From Erysipelotrichaceae bacterium (GTDB lineage Bacteria > Bacillota_I > Bacilli_A > Erysipelotrichales > Erysipelotrichaceae), in NCBI GenBank assembly GCA_017432885.1, contig JAFRIE010000018.1:62001-126000 (forward strand): DNA of 64,000 bases, read 5' to 3'. Shown here in pieces: positions 36,224 through 46,137 of this stretch. Positions within the stretch are counted from its first letter, which is position 1; each line of letters starts with the position of its first letter. Both the position numbers and the translations under genes were made by a program. The notes below the pieces were generated by a model. The model ran no database searches and had not been told where the DNA came from. It saw only the letters and a program-made list of their open reading frames with translations.

Positions 36224-37378
36224 TCAGGCTCGAGTAATCAATACGACTGATTCGACATGTTCCGTAAACGGAAACATATCGACAGGCTGTATCTTGACAA
36301 CTTTATAATTCTTAGTAAGATAGTTCAGATCATCTTTTAAGGTTACCGGGTTGCAGGAGACATAGACGATCTTCTCCGGTTTTAACGCAAATACACTTGA
36401 CATGAACTTTTTGTCCGACCCTGTCCTTGGGGGATCCATGATGACGGTATCGACAGGAATCTTCTGTTTTGCCAGATATTCCATGTACTTGCCGGCATCC
36501 TCACAGACGAATTCCACATTGTCGATGCCGTTCATTTTCCTGTTGATCAGGGCATCTTTTACCGCTGAACGGTTCAGCTCGACGCCTAATACCTTTTTCA
36601 CGGATTTTGAGGCATACAGGCCGATCGTTCCTGTACCGCAATAAGCATCGATCAGGACTTCATTTCCTTTGAACTGCGCAGCCTTTACAGCCTCTGCGTA
36701 GAGGATCTCGGTCTGCCTTTTATTTACCTGATAAAATGATGCCGGTGAGATCCTGAACTTCAGTCCATACAGAGTGTCCGTAATATAACCTCTGCCATAA
36801 AGTGTCCTGTTTTTATCCCCCAGAATCATGGAGGTGTGACGGGAGTTGATGTTCTGCACGACTGTCGTGATTTCCGGATGTCTTCTCAGCAGTTCTTTGG
36901 TCAGCTGTTCACCGTTTCTTATTGCAGGAGAGCCTGTTACCAGGATCACCATGTATTCATTCCTGTTCGAGCAGCGAATCATCACATGACGGATACAACC
37001 TTTCATAGCCTTCTCATCAAATACGGAAATACGATATTTTATGATCAGTTCTTTTACTGTTTGAATGATCTGATTCGCCTTTTCATCGCAGATCATACAT
37101 TCATCGATCTCTATGATCTGATGTGTTCCCGGTACATAATTGCCACAGACAACACGATGATGATCATCATAGCCGTATGTGACCTGAATCTTGTTACGGT
37201 AGTGGTACGGATCTTTCATTCCAATGATCGGCTCTACCTTATGAAAACGTTCTAGAAGTTCTTCTATTCTTTTCTGCTTGATCTCCAGCTGTTTTTCATA
37301 GGAAAAGCCCTGGAGCTGGCAGCCTCCGCAGTATTTCGCTACAGGACATTTCTCTGTTTCAGAGTGTTTTCTAGTCAT
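36224..37378 (-). CDS. RlmD/RumA-type 23S rRNA uracil-C5 methyltransferase, short paralogue
   Basis: SAM-dependent RNA m5U methyltransferase (COG2265). An N-terminal [4Fe-4S] site is formed by C11, C17 and C20 (CPVAKYCGGC) with a fourth cysteine in DECMICDEKA. SAM and catalytic motifs: DAYCGTGTIGLYA, MDPPRTGSDKK and the catalytic SCNPVTL. At 384 residues it lacks the N-terminal TRAM domain of the second copy at 39894-41177. A TATAAT lies about 14 bases before the ATG and no ribosome binding site is seen. Confidence 0.9.
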   Translation of the reverse strand: MTRKHSETEKCPVAKYCGGCQLQGFSYEKQLEIKQKRIEELLERFHKVEPIIGMKDPYHYRNKIQVTYGYDDHHRVVCGNYVPGTHQIIEIDECMICDEKANQIIQTVKELIIKYRISVFDEKAMKGCIRHVMIRCSNRNEYMVILVTGSPAIRNGEQLTKELLRRHPEITTVVQNINSRHTSMILGDKNRTLYGRGYITDTLYGLKFRISPASFYQVNKRQTEILYAEAVKAAQFKGNEVLIDAYCGTGTIGLYASKSVKKVLGVELNRSAVKDALINRKMNGIDNVEFVCEDAGKYMEYLAKQKIPVDTVIMDPPRTGSDKKFMSSVFALKPEKIVYVSCNPVTLKDDLNYLTKNYKVVKIQPVDMFPFTEHVESVVLITRA

Positions 37379-37393
37379 TTTATTTCGTTTCTA

Positions 37394-37831
37394 TTATATC
37401 AGCTGTAGATAATGGTCAAAAAGACTGCCGTTTAGATCACGTATCATTTTTATTTCGAATTCCTCTTTTTCCATAGACAGAATAGCTTTCTTCTGAATAT
37501 CGATCTTTCTAACCCGGATCATCTTCTGAATGTAAGCACCTCCCTGTTTCTTGTCATCAGGAACAAAATACAGGATGCTGATTTCCGGCATTTCCTGTAC
37601 ATGGTCCAGCAGGATTGAAAGCTTCATGTCCAGAATCTCCTTTTCCGTCTCACTGAGTTCCTTGAAAGAATCAGTCCATCTTTCTGCTTCTTTGATCGTT
37701 TCTCCATATCCTGTCAAAGCGGCAAACGGTGCGAACTGGGCGGCACGGTCATATTCCGACATATGGGGACGGTTTTTGGAAACGAAATGCGGCAGATGGA
37801 TGATGTCATCGTAATTCTTTTCTTTACTCAT
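37394..37831 (-). CDS. YolD-like protein
   Basis: 145-residue member of the YolD family that accompanies UvrX/UmuC-like polymerases in Firmicutes. The hallmark SEYDRAAQFAPFAALTGY is at residues 24-41. Its role is unknown; it is thought to assist or control the translesion polymerase. Its ATG overlaps the polymerase stop by four bases, so both are made together. Confidence 0.85.
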   Translation of the reverse strand: MSKEKNYDDIIHLPHFVSKNRPHMSEYDRAAQFAPFAALTGYGETIKEAERWTDSFKELSETEKEILDMKLSILLDHVQEMPEISILYFVPDDKKQGGAYIQKMIRVRKIDIQKKAILSMEKEEFEIKMIRDLNGSLFDHYLQLI

Positions 37832-39321
37832 TTGCGATGTCCTCCGATCTGTTCGTGTCTCTGTATCCCGGTCGCTCCTTCTTCAAAGTCAGTTCCGTTC
37901 AATATCGCATTCTGTCCATAACGTTTCTTGATACGTAGGATCGCCTTCTGGATCTGTTCCTCTTTTTTTCTTTTTTCCTCTATCAGTTTTCTTGTTTCCG
38001 ATTCCTGAACCGGATCACTGAACAGGTCAGTCTGTTCGATCTTTTCAATTTTTGAAACCGTCGAAAAAGGTAAAACGCGGTCCGCTGCAATATTGATCCT
38101 TCGGATCAGCAAGTGCGGATCAACATTCTTTCTGTACACCGTCATCAGGGCATCCGTGATCTCTTTTCTCGATGATGTGTATTCTTTCAGTTGAACGGAA
38201 GCTCCGCCCGGTTTTGGAACAGCCTTTCCGTACCAGTTGGAAACGATCTTTCCGTCGTAGTTTTCCAGATCATTTGCCGAATCGTAATTCACCATCAGGC
38301 TGACATGATCGGTCATCAGGTTCTTTTCCAGCAGATCCAGAACCAGATCATTGATCATTTCCCTAATGACAACAGCTGCTTTTCGATAAGTATACGGTTC
38401 CGAGAGAACCTGACCGGAACCAAGAGAATTACTTTCCGGTCGGTAATCTTTGATGTTTTTCATCGTACATGATTCGTAGCCCCAGGCATGATCGATCAGA
38501 AGTTCCGCATTGATCCCGAATTCTTTATATAGAAGGCCATCGGCTTTTAACGAGAACCTGGCCAGATCGCCCATTGTTTCAATGCCGTATTTCGCCAGAC
38601 GGGCCATGATTCCTTTTCCGACACGCCAGAAATCGGTGAGCGGCTGATGATGCCATAGATTCTTACGGTAAGTATATTCATCCAGCTCGGCAATCCGGAC
38701 GCCATCCTTGTCGGCAGGAAGATGTTTCGCTTCGATATCCATGGCAACTTTAGCCAGATAAAGATTTGAACCGATCCCGGCAGTTGCCGTAATACCGGTC
38801 TCTGACAGTACATCCCGGATCATTGTCATGGCCAGCTGTCTGGCTGTCATATGATAAGTATTCAGATATTCGCTGACATCAATAAATACTTCATCGATCG
38901 AATAAACATGAATATCTTTCGGAGAGACGTAACGCATGTAAATCTCAAAGATTCTACGGCTGTATTCCATATAAAGAGCCATTCTCGGAACGGCAACGAG
39001 AAAAGACAGTTCCAAAGAAGGATCGCGATTCAATTCGTTCAGATAGATGGATTTTCTTCCTATTCTCCCTCTACTCTTCTTTCTTCTTTCCTGGTTGATT
39101 TTCGCAACCTTCTGTTTCACTGCAAAAAGCCGCGGTCTTCCGGGTATGCCGAAAGATTTCAGTGCCGGAGATACCGCCAGACAGATCGTCTTGTCTGTTC
39201 TACTTTCATCCGCAACGACAAGATTGACATTCAAAGGATCGAGATTCCTTTCTCTGCATTCAACAGATGCATAAAAAGACTTTAGATCGATTGTCAGATA
39301 GGTTCTTTCTGAATCGTTCAT
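37828..39321 (-). CDS. Y-family translesion DNA polymerase (UvrX/UmuC-like)
   Basis: Error-prone polymerase that copies past DNA lesions. Palm motifs: LTIDLKSFYASVECRERN (first metal aspartate, steric-gate region) and VYSIDEVFIDVSEY (SIDE). A QTDLF at residues 430-434 fits the beta-clamp binding motif, and the C-terminus (NAILNGTDFEEGATGIQRHEQIGGH) is the hallmark tail of the YqjW/UvrX group. 497 residues. Co-translated with the YolD gene. I saw no Firmicutes LexA box (GAAC-N4-GTTC) directly upstream. Confidence 0.93.
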   Translation of the reverse strand: MNDSERTYLTIDLKSFYASVECRERNLDPLNVNLVVADESRTDKTICLAVSPALKSFGIPGRPRLFAVKQKVAKINQERRKKSRGRIGRKSIYLNELNRDPSLELSFLVAVPRMALYMEYSRRIFEIYMRYVSPKDIHVYSIDEVFIDVSEYLNTYHMTARQLAMTMIRDVLSETGITATAGIGSNLYLAKVAMDIEAKHLPADKDGVRIAELDEYTYRKNLWHHQPLTDFWRVGKGIMARLAKYGIETMGDLARFSLKADGLLYKEFGINAELLIDHAWGYESCTMKNIKDYRPESNSLGSGQVLSEPYTYRKAAVVIREMINDLVLDLLEKNLMTDHVSLMVNYDSANDLENYDGKIVSNWYGKAVPKPGGASVQLKEYTSSRKEITDALMTVYRKNVDPHLLIRRINIAADRVLPFSTVSKIEKIEQTDLFSDPVQESETRKLIEEKRKKEEQIQKAILRIKKRYGQNAILNGTDFEEGATGIQRHEQIGGHRK

Positions 39322-39361
39322 TCTAATCCTATTCTACATGATTTTATTTCAATTAAGAATA

Positions 39362-39829
39362 CTATGCTTTCTTATAATATTCGTTCAGATAGACCTTCAT
39401 CAGCGTCGTATAGACATGCTGATTGTAGGAACCATTCTTGGAATACTTTTCGTTGTTTCCTCCCAACATCCACACGGCAAAAGCGCCTGCCGCCCTGGAT
39501 CTGGATAAACCGCCGTAACAGTGTAGAAGCAGAGTATCGGCAAAAATGTTCTGATTGATGAAATCGATAATAGATCTGGCCATATTCTCATCAAATAAAA
39601 CAGCACCTTCTACATCCTTTTCAATATCATCGAAATAGAGAGTCAGGACATCTCTACAGAAAAGGTTTTTCTCAAAACGGAATCCGAATCCGCCGGTATG
39701 GGAATCCTGGATCGATATCACGGCATAGCTGTCGTTTAGTGACGCGAGTTCTTCCAGCCCGTAAGGATAATAGTGGTCCATAACATAGTCAAACGCATCA
39801 TAGACCGATTTAACGATAACTCTTTTCAT
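39362..39829 (-). CDS. CX5R protein phosphatase-like protein
   Basis: 155 residues with the phosphatase signature HCYGGLSRSRA (cysteine and arginine of CX5R) in the C-terminal half, of the dual-specificity/tyrosine phosphatase type. It resembles a group of small phage- and bacterium-borne phosphatases rather than classical PTPs. The aspartate general acid is not obvious; AVISIQDSHTGGFGF is the likely region. The substrate is unknown. Its nearest AAAGGA lies about 14 bases from the ATG, next to a hairpin. Confidence 0.78.
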   Translation of the reverse strand: MKRVIVKSVYDAFDYVMDHYYPYGLEELASLNDSYAVISIQDSHTGGFGFRFEKNLFCRDVLTLYFDDIEKDVEGAVLFDENMARSIIDFINQNIFADTLLLHCYGGLSRSRAAGAFAVWMLGGNNEKYSKNGSYNQHVYTTLMKVYLNEYYKKA

Positions 39830-39848
39830 TGTCTCGTATGAATTCCTT

Positions 39849-39871
39849 TCTCTTTCTTTGTACGAAAGAGA
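39849..39871. other. Hairpin upstream of the phosphatase gene
   Basis: Perfect TCTCTTTC/GAAAGAGA inverted repeat with a seven-base loop between the methyltransferase stop and the phosphatase start. No T-run follows on the minus strand, so it is not a clear terminator; it sits beside the ribosome binding region and could limit translation. Confidence 0.45.
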
Positions 39872-39893
39872 TTAACATAATGTCTTCTCTATT

Positions 39894-41177
39894 TCAACTC
39901 TTTTTCGTAAGTGCTGTAACACATTCCAGATGTACCGTAAACGGAAACATGTCGACCGGATATATTTCTGAAATGTCGTATTCTTTTTTTAAGAGTTCCA
40001 GATCTCTGGCAAGTGTTGCGGGATTGCAGGACACATAAACGATCTTCTCTATCTTGCTGTCGATAAGAGAAGCAATCAGTTCTTTTGACAGGCCTTTTCT
40101 TGGCGGATCGACAATGACGATATCTTTGTCATTTAAATAGGGATCCATGCCCTTTGAAGCATCCGCCAGAATGAATTCCGTATTGTTCAGGCGATTCATG
40201 GTGGCATTCTCTTTGGCATCTTTTATCGCTTCTTTTACAATCTCTATGCCTGTTACATGACCGGCAAATCTTGCCAGATAGAGGGAGATCGTGCCGATCC
40301 CGCAATACAGGTCCAGGATCCTTGAATCAGGTTCGATCTGAGCCAACTCTCTGATCTTGGCGTAAAGTTTCAGCATCTGAGCATAATTGACCTGATAAAA
40401 CGATTTCAGGGAGAGCTTTACTCTGATGTTGTCATAAACGTCACAGATATAATCGCGGCCGTATAGGATCTTCTCTTCTTTTCCTAGAATGACATTGGTT
40501 TCCTGATCGTTCCGGTTGAGAATGACCGACTGGATCTGCGGATATTTCTGACACATGTTTTCGACAATATCCTTCAGATTAACCGCAAAATCGCGGACAA
40601 CGAAGCCTAGCATCACTTCATCACTGCCCTGTGCATGTTTGATGATGATGTGACGGATCTTATAAGCATCTTCTTTTTCCGCCAGCATGACTTTTAGATC
40701 GGCGATGATCCGGTTGGCCATCCTTGATTCAATCAGACAGTCATCGAACTCTACGATATCATTGGAATACTTCCGATAGAAACCCATCTTATGGTCTCTA
40801 TACGGGATCTGAACTTTATTACGGTAATAGAAAGGATCATCGGTGGGAATGATATCGCAGATCCGATATTCTTTCAGCGTATTTTCCAGAACTTCTTTTT
40901 TCAGTTTCAACTGATAACCGTAATCGATGTGCCTGTAATCACAACCCCCGCATTTGTAGGCAACGGGGCAGGCAGAAGAAATACGCTGATCGGAAGGATG
41001 AAGCAGTTTTTCAATAATACCGATACTGTAGTTCTTCTTCTCGGCAATGATTCTGACGTCGGCCTCTTCCCCCTTTATCATTCCCTTGACGAAAACAACC
41101 AGATCATCGGATCTGGCGATTCCCATTCCTTCTACCGACATAGCAACACACTGACATCTTACAATATCGTTTTTCAT
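39894..41177 (-). CDS. RlmD/RumA-type 23S rRNA uracil-C5 methyltransferase with TRAM domain
   Basis: Second COG2265 methyltransferase in the window. Unlike the copy at 36224-37378 it begins with a TRAM RNA-binding domain (residues 1-60, VEGMGIARSDDLVVFVKGMIKGEEADVRI). The iron-sulfur cysteines are in CPVAYKCGGCDYRH with another in DDCLIESR. Catalytic motifs: DLYCGIGTISLYLARF, VIVDPPRKGLSKEL, SCNPATLARDLELL. 427 residues. The ATG stands only four bases after the terminator of the upstream gene, and no ribosome binding site is visible. Confidence 0.92.
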   Translation of the reverse strand: MKNDIVRCQCVAMSVEGMGIARSDDLVVFVKGMIKGEEADVRIIAEKKNYSIGIIEKLLHPSDQRISSACPVAYKCGGCDYRHIDYGYQLKLKKEVLENTLKEYRICDIIPTDDPFYYRNKVQIPYRDHKMGFYRKYSNDIVEFDDCLIESRMANRIIADLKVMLAEKEDAYKIRHIIIKHAQGSDEVMLGFVVRDFAVNLKDIVENMCQKYPQIQSVILNRNDQETNVILGKEEKILYGRDYICDVYDNIRVKLSLKSFYQVNYAQMLKLYAKIRELAQIEPDSRILDLYCGIGTISLYLARFAGHVTGIEIVKEAIKDAKENATMNRLNNTEFILADASKGMDPYLNDKDIVIVDPPRKGLSKELIASLIDSKIEKIVYVSCNPATLARDLELLKKEYDISEIYPVDMFPFTVHLECVTALTKKS

Positions 41178-41180
41178 AAT

Positions 41181-41203
41181 AAAAACTTCATGTTTCCATG
41201 AAG
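41181..41203 (-). terminator. Terminator abutting the TRAM-methyltransferase start
   Basis: CTTCATG/CATGAAG stem with a four-base loop (41186-41203) and five Ts on the minus strand. It follows the stop of the membrane-anchored protein directly and ends four bases before the next ATG. Confidence 0.75.
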
Positions 41204-41204
41204 C

Positions 41205-42134
41205 TTATTCACCATCTCCTTCTTCGGTTTCTTCCTCATTCACTTCAGGAGTCAGACCTTCCAGTTCAGCGGCAAGTGCCGGATCTTTCGGATGTGCCAT
41301 ATCATCGATTCCGTAGGTATCTTCCGTAGAATTCTTATGAAGCAGCTTATACTGTCTTCCATTGTCGTCTCCTATGGCAGAAGCAGTTGCGGAAGTATAG
41401 ACATGGATGTGCAGATCATACATCTTTCTGCTGTCGTCCCCGGTAAAATAGGTTGCGATCGGATATTTCCCGATAACCTTGTTATAGGCGGACATCAGAA
41501 TACTGTCGACCTGTTCCTCGGAAAGGCTGTCGCTTGTATCAATAAAGATTTTCAGCTGGCCTTGTGTCAGCAGTACTTCAACATCTTCAACTGATGCGAT
41601 GGCAGAGAGCTCTGTCTTTAAATCAGAAAGTTCTTTCTCTGCGATTGCCGGATCCAGATCTCCATCAAATCTTGAACCGATCCGCGGTGAACCGGTCTGA
41701 AGTGCAGAAATACCCAGAATACCGATAAAAATCAGTACCGGGATCGCAATAATCACAATACCGGCAATCAAAACCAGTGCTGATCTTGATAGACGTTTTT
41801 TCTCTTGATTACCGGTAACTGCTGCTTTTTCTCTTTTCAATGGTCTTTCTTTCATATTTCTATTTACTGTTTCCTTATTCTTCAGCGGTTTTACAAGTTC
41901 TCTTGTAGCATGCTGCGATGAAACGGCAGGAATTTTCGCTTCTTCCTGTTCTATTTCAGACGCTTTTTGTATCTCGTGCCGGCTTTCCGAACGGAATACA
42001 GGCACTTCTATTTTTCCCGGTTTCTCCTGAAAAACGGATCTATCTTCTTTGCCTTTCATTTCAGACAAAGATGCATTTACATCGTTTATGCCAAATTCGT
42101 CATCAGCCGGTTTTCCATGTCTCATTTCAGCCAT
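41205..42134 (-). CDS. Membrane-anchored protein with disordered cytoplasmic part, function unknown
   Basis: 309 residues. The first 115 are charged and low in hydrophobics, predicted disordered and cytoplasmic. One transmembrane helix lies near 119-145 (SALVLIAGIVIIAIPVLIFIGILG). The remaining external part has a compact domain with SVEDVEVLLTQGQLKIFIDT and ends in an acidic tail (NEEETEEGDGE). No family recognised. It lies between ligA and an rRNA methyltransferase, with TTGGAG before its ATG, and likely shares the ligA transcript. Confidence 0.65.
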   Translation of the reverse strand: MAEMRHGKPADDEFGINDVNASLSEMKGKEDRSVFQEKPGKIEVPVFRSESRHEIQKASEIEQEEAKIPAVSSQHATRELVKPLKNKETVNRNMKERPLKREKAAVTGNQEKKRLSRSALVLIAGIVIIAIPVLIFIGILGISALQTGSPRIGSRFDGDLDPAIAEKELSDLKTELSAIASVEDVEVLLTQGQLKIFIDTSDSLSEEQVDSILMSAYNKVIGKYPIATYFTGDDSRKMYDLHIHVYTSATASAIGDDNGRQYKLLHKNSTEDTYGIDDMAHPKDPALAAELEGLTPEVNEEETEEGDGE

Positions 42135-42165
42135 ATAATTTCTCCAACCATTATTCTAGCACACT

Positions 42166-44148
<1,983 letters not shown>

Positions 44149-44242
44149 TTAATTATATTACATTAATCGAATATTCATTCGAATTCCTTTATTATCATTA
44201 GAAATAAAAGATAATATGGGTTATAATTTAATAGTTGCCTGT

Positions 44243-44266
44243 CGGATGATCGTAATGGATCTTCCG
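44243..44266 (+). other. 5' leader hairpin of the acyl-CoA ligase gene
   Basis: CGGA-T-GATC and GATC-T-TCCG arms with a six-base loop between a TATAAT (44222-44227) and the AGGAGG at 44280-44285. It is not a terminator (no T-run); it may shape mRNA stability or bind a regulator. Confidence 0.35.
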
Positions 44267-44294
44267 TCTGTATATAACTAGGAGGTTTATGACC

Positions 44295-46070
44295 ATGGCA
44301 AATAAAGAAACAAAAGATATAAAGCAGGCTTTTGATACGCCGATTACTGAAAGAATTCCGTGGAAAAAGGCGTCAGAAAACAGCGATATTCCACTGACAC
44401 TGAATTACTTCGACGGTACCATGTATGAAGCCTTGGAAAAAATAGCGCAGAAACAGCCAAATGCCATTGCATTCGATTTTATGGGTAGATCGACATCCTA
44501 CAGAAAAATGATTGACGAGATCAATCGCTGTGCAAAAGCATTACGTACGATCGGTGTCAGAGAAAATGACTGTGTAACAATCGCCATGCCGAACTGTCCG
44601 CAGGCTATTTACATGTTCTATGCGGTCAACCTGGTTGGCGGTATCGCCAACATGATCCATCCGCTCTCTGCCGAAAAAGAGATCGAACATTATCTGAATG
44701 TGTCCAAATCGACGACAGCTGTTACTTTGGACCAGTTTTACAATAAATTTGAAAACATCAGAGCCAATACCGGTGTTGTCAATATCATCATCGCATCGAT
44801 TCGTGATGAACTCTCCAGACCGATCCGTGCCGGATACATGCTGACGGAAGGCAGAAAGATCAAGCCGATCCCGAAAGACGCTCCGGTCATCCGCTGGAAC
44901 CAGTTCATGAAGATCGCCAACAGCTGTTTCTACAACTACAAGAAAGAACGGAAAGGAGATGATCCGGCCGTCATGCTTTATTCGGGTGGTACGACCGGTA
45001 CAACAAAAGGCATCGTCCTGTCCAACAGCAACTTCAACTCTCTTGGTTCACAGATCGTCGCAACCAATCCGATGTTCCGCCCAGGTGATCGGATGCTGGC
45101 AGCAATGCCTCTGTTCCACGGCTTCGGTCTTGGCGTCTGCATCCACTCTATTCTTTCTCAGGGCGGAAGATGTATCCTGATTCCGAGATTTACGCCAAAA
45201 TCCTATGCGAAACAGATCCTGAAATACAAATGCAACTTCATTGCCGGTGTTCCTACTCTGTTTGAAGCATTGCTGAGACTTCCTTCCATGGAAGGTAAAG
45301 ATCTTTCTTTCCTGAAAGGTGTATTCTCCGGAGGTGATTCTCTTTCGATTGAATTAAAGAAAAAATTCGATAAGTTCCTATATGATCATCATGCGACGAT
45401 TCAGGTCAGAGAAGGATATGGAACAACCGAAACGGTTACAGCCTGTTGCCTGACTCCGCCGACAATGTACAAGGAAGGATCTATCGGTATCCCGTTCCCT
45501 GACTGTTTCATCAAGATCGTTGAACCGGATACAGATACTGAAGTTCCTTACGGTACAGAGGGAGAGATCCTGCTCGCCGGTCCTACCAACATGCAGTATT
45601 ACTGGGAAAACGAAGAAGAGACAGCCATGACTTTAAGAAAATCCGATTTCGACGGTCTGACCTGGGTACACACCGGCGACCTTGGAACCATGGATGAGGA
45701 AGGATTTGTCTACTTCAAAGGTCGTTCCAAGAGAATGATCATCTCTTCCGGATACAACATCTATCCGGCTCAGCTGGAAAACATTCTGGATGCTCATGAA
45801 GATGTTCAGATGTCCTGTGTCATCGGTGTTCCTGATACCTACAAGATGCAGAAAGTCAAGGCTTTCGTTACCCTGAAGCCGGGTATCGTACCGAGTGATG
45901 AAGTAAAGGAAAGCATTATGGCACACTGTCGCAAGCATCTGGCGAAATATGAAATGCCTTACGACATCGAGTTCCGCGATGATATGCCTAAGACGCTGGT
46001 CGGAAAAGTTGCCTACCGTGTTCTGGAAGAAGAGGAACTGATGAAGATCAAGGAGAACGCTAACAAATAG
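44295..46070 (+). CDS. AMP-forming acyl-CoA synthetase (long-chain fatty acid ligase type)
   Basis: Activates a carboxylic acid, probably a fatty acid, to acyl-CoA through an acyl-adenylate. Motifs: SGGTTGTTKGIVLSN (phosphate-binding loop), EGYGTTETVTACC, GDLGTMDEEGFVYFKGR and the C-terminal VGKVAYRVLEE with the catalytic lysine. Two ATGs occur at 44289 and 44295; AGGAGG at 44280-44285 is nine bases from the second, which I prefer (591 residues). Its substrate cannot be told from sequence. Single-gene transcript, convergent with fakA. Confidence 0.92.
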   Translation: MANKETKDIKQAFDTPITERIPWKKASENSDIPLTLNYFDGTMYEALEKIAQKQPNAIAFDFMGRSTSYRKMIDEINRCAKALRTIGVRENDCVTIAMPNCPQAIYMFYAVNLVGGIANMIHPLSAEKEIEHYLNVSKSTTAVTLDQFYNKFENIRANTGVVNIIIASIRDELSRPIRAGYMLTEGRKIKPIPKDAPVIRWNQFMKIANSCFYNYKKERKGDDPAVMLYSGGTTGTTKGIVLSNSNFNSLGSQIVATNPMFRPGDRMLAAMPLFHGFGLGVCIHSILSQGGRCILIPRFTPKSYAKQILKYKCNFIAGVPTLFEALLRLPSMEGKDLSFLKGVFSGGDSLSIELKKKFDKFLYDHHATIQVREGYGTTETVTACCLTPPTMYKEGSIGIPFPDCFIKIVEPDTDTEVPYGTEGEILLAGPTNMQYYWENEEETAMTLRKSDFDGLTWVHTGDLGTMDEEGFVYFKGRSKRMIISSGYNIYPAQLENILDAHEDVQMSCVIGVPDTYKMQKVKAFVTLKPGIVPSDEVKESIMAHCRKHLAKYEMPYDIEFRDDMPKTLVGKVAYRVLEEEELMKIKENANK

Positions 46071-46097
46071 AAAAAATCTCCTCTACGGAGATTTTTT
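46071..46097 (+). terminator. Terminator of the acyl-CoA ligase gene
   Basis: AAAAAATCTCC/GGAGATTTTTT stem with a five-base loop starting right after the stop codon. Confidence 0.9.
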
Positions 46098-46109
46098 ATT
46101 GGATTTATA

Positions 46110-46132
46110 AAAGGTCAGCCAGGCTGACCTTT
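46110..46132 (-). terminator. Terminator of asp23-fakA
   Basis: AAAGGTCAG/CTGACCTTT stem with a CCAGG loop, T-rich on both sides, just past the fakA stop. Confidence 0.7.
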
Positions 46133-46137
46133 CGTTT

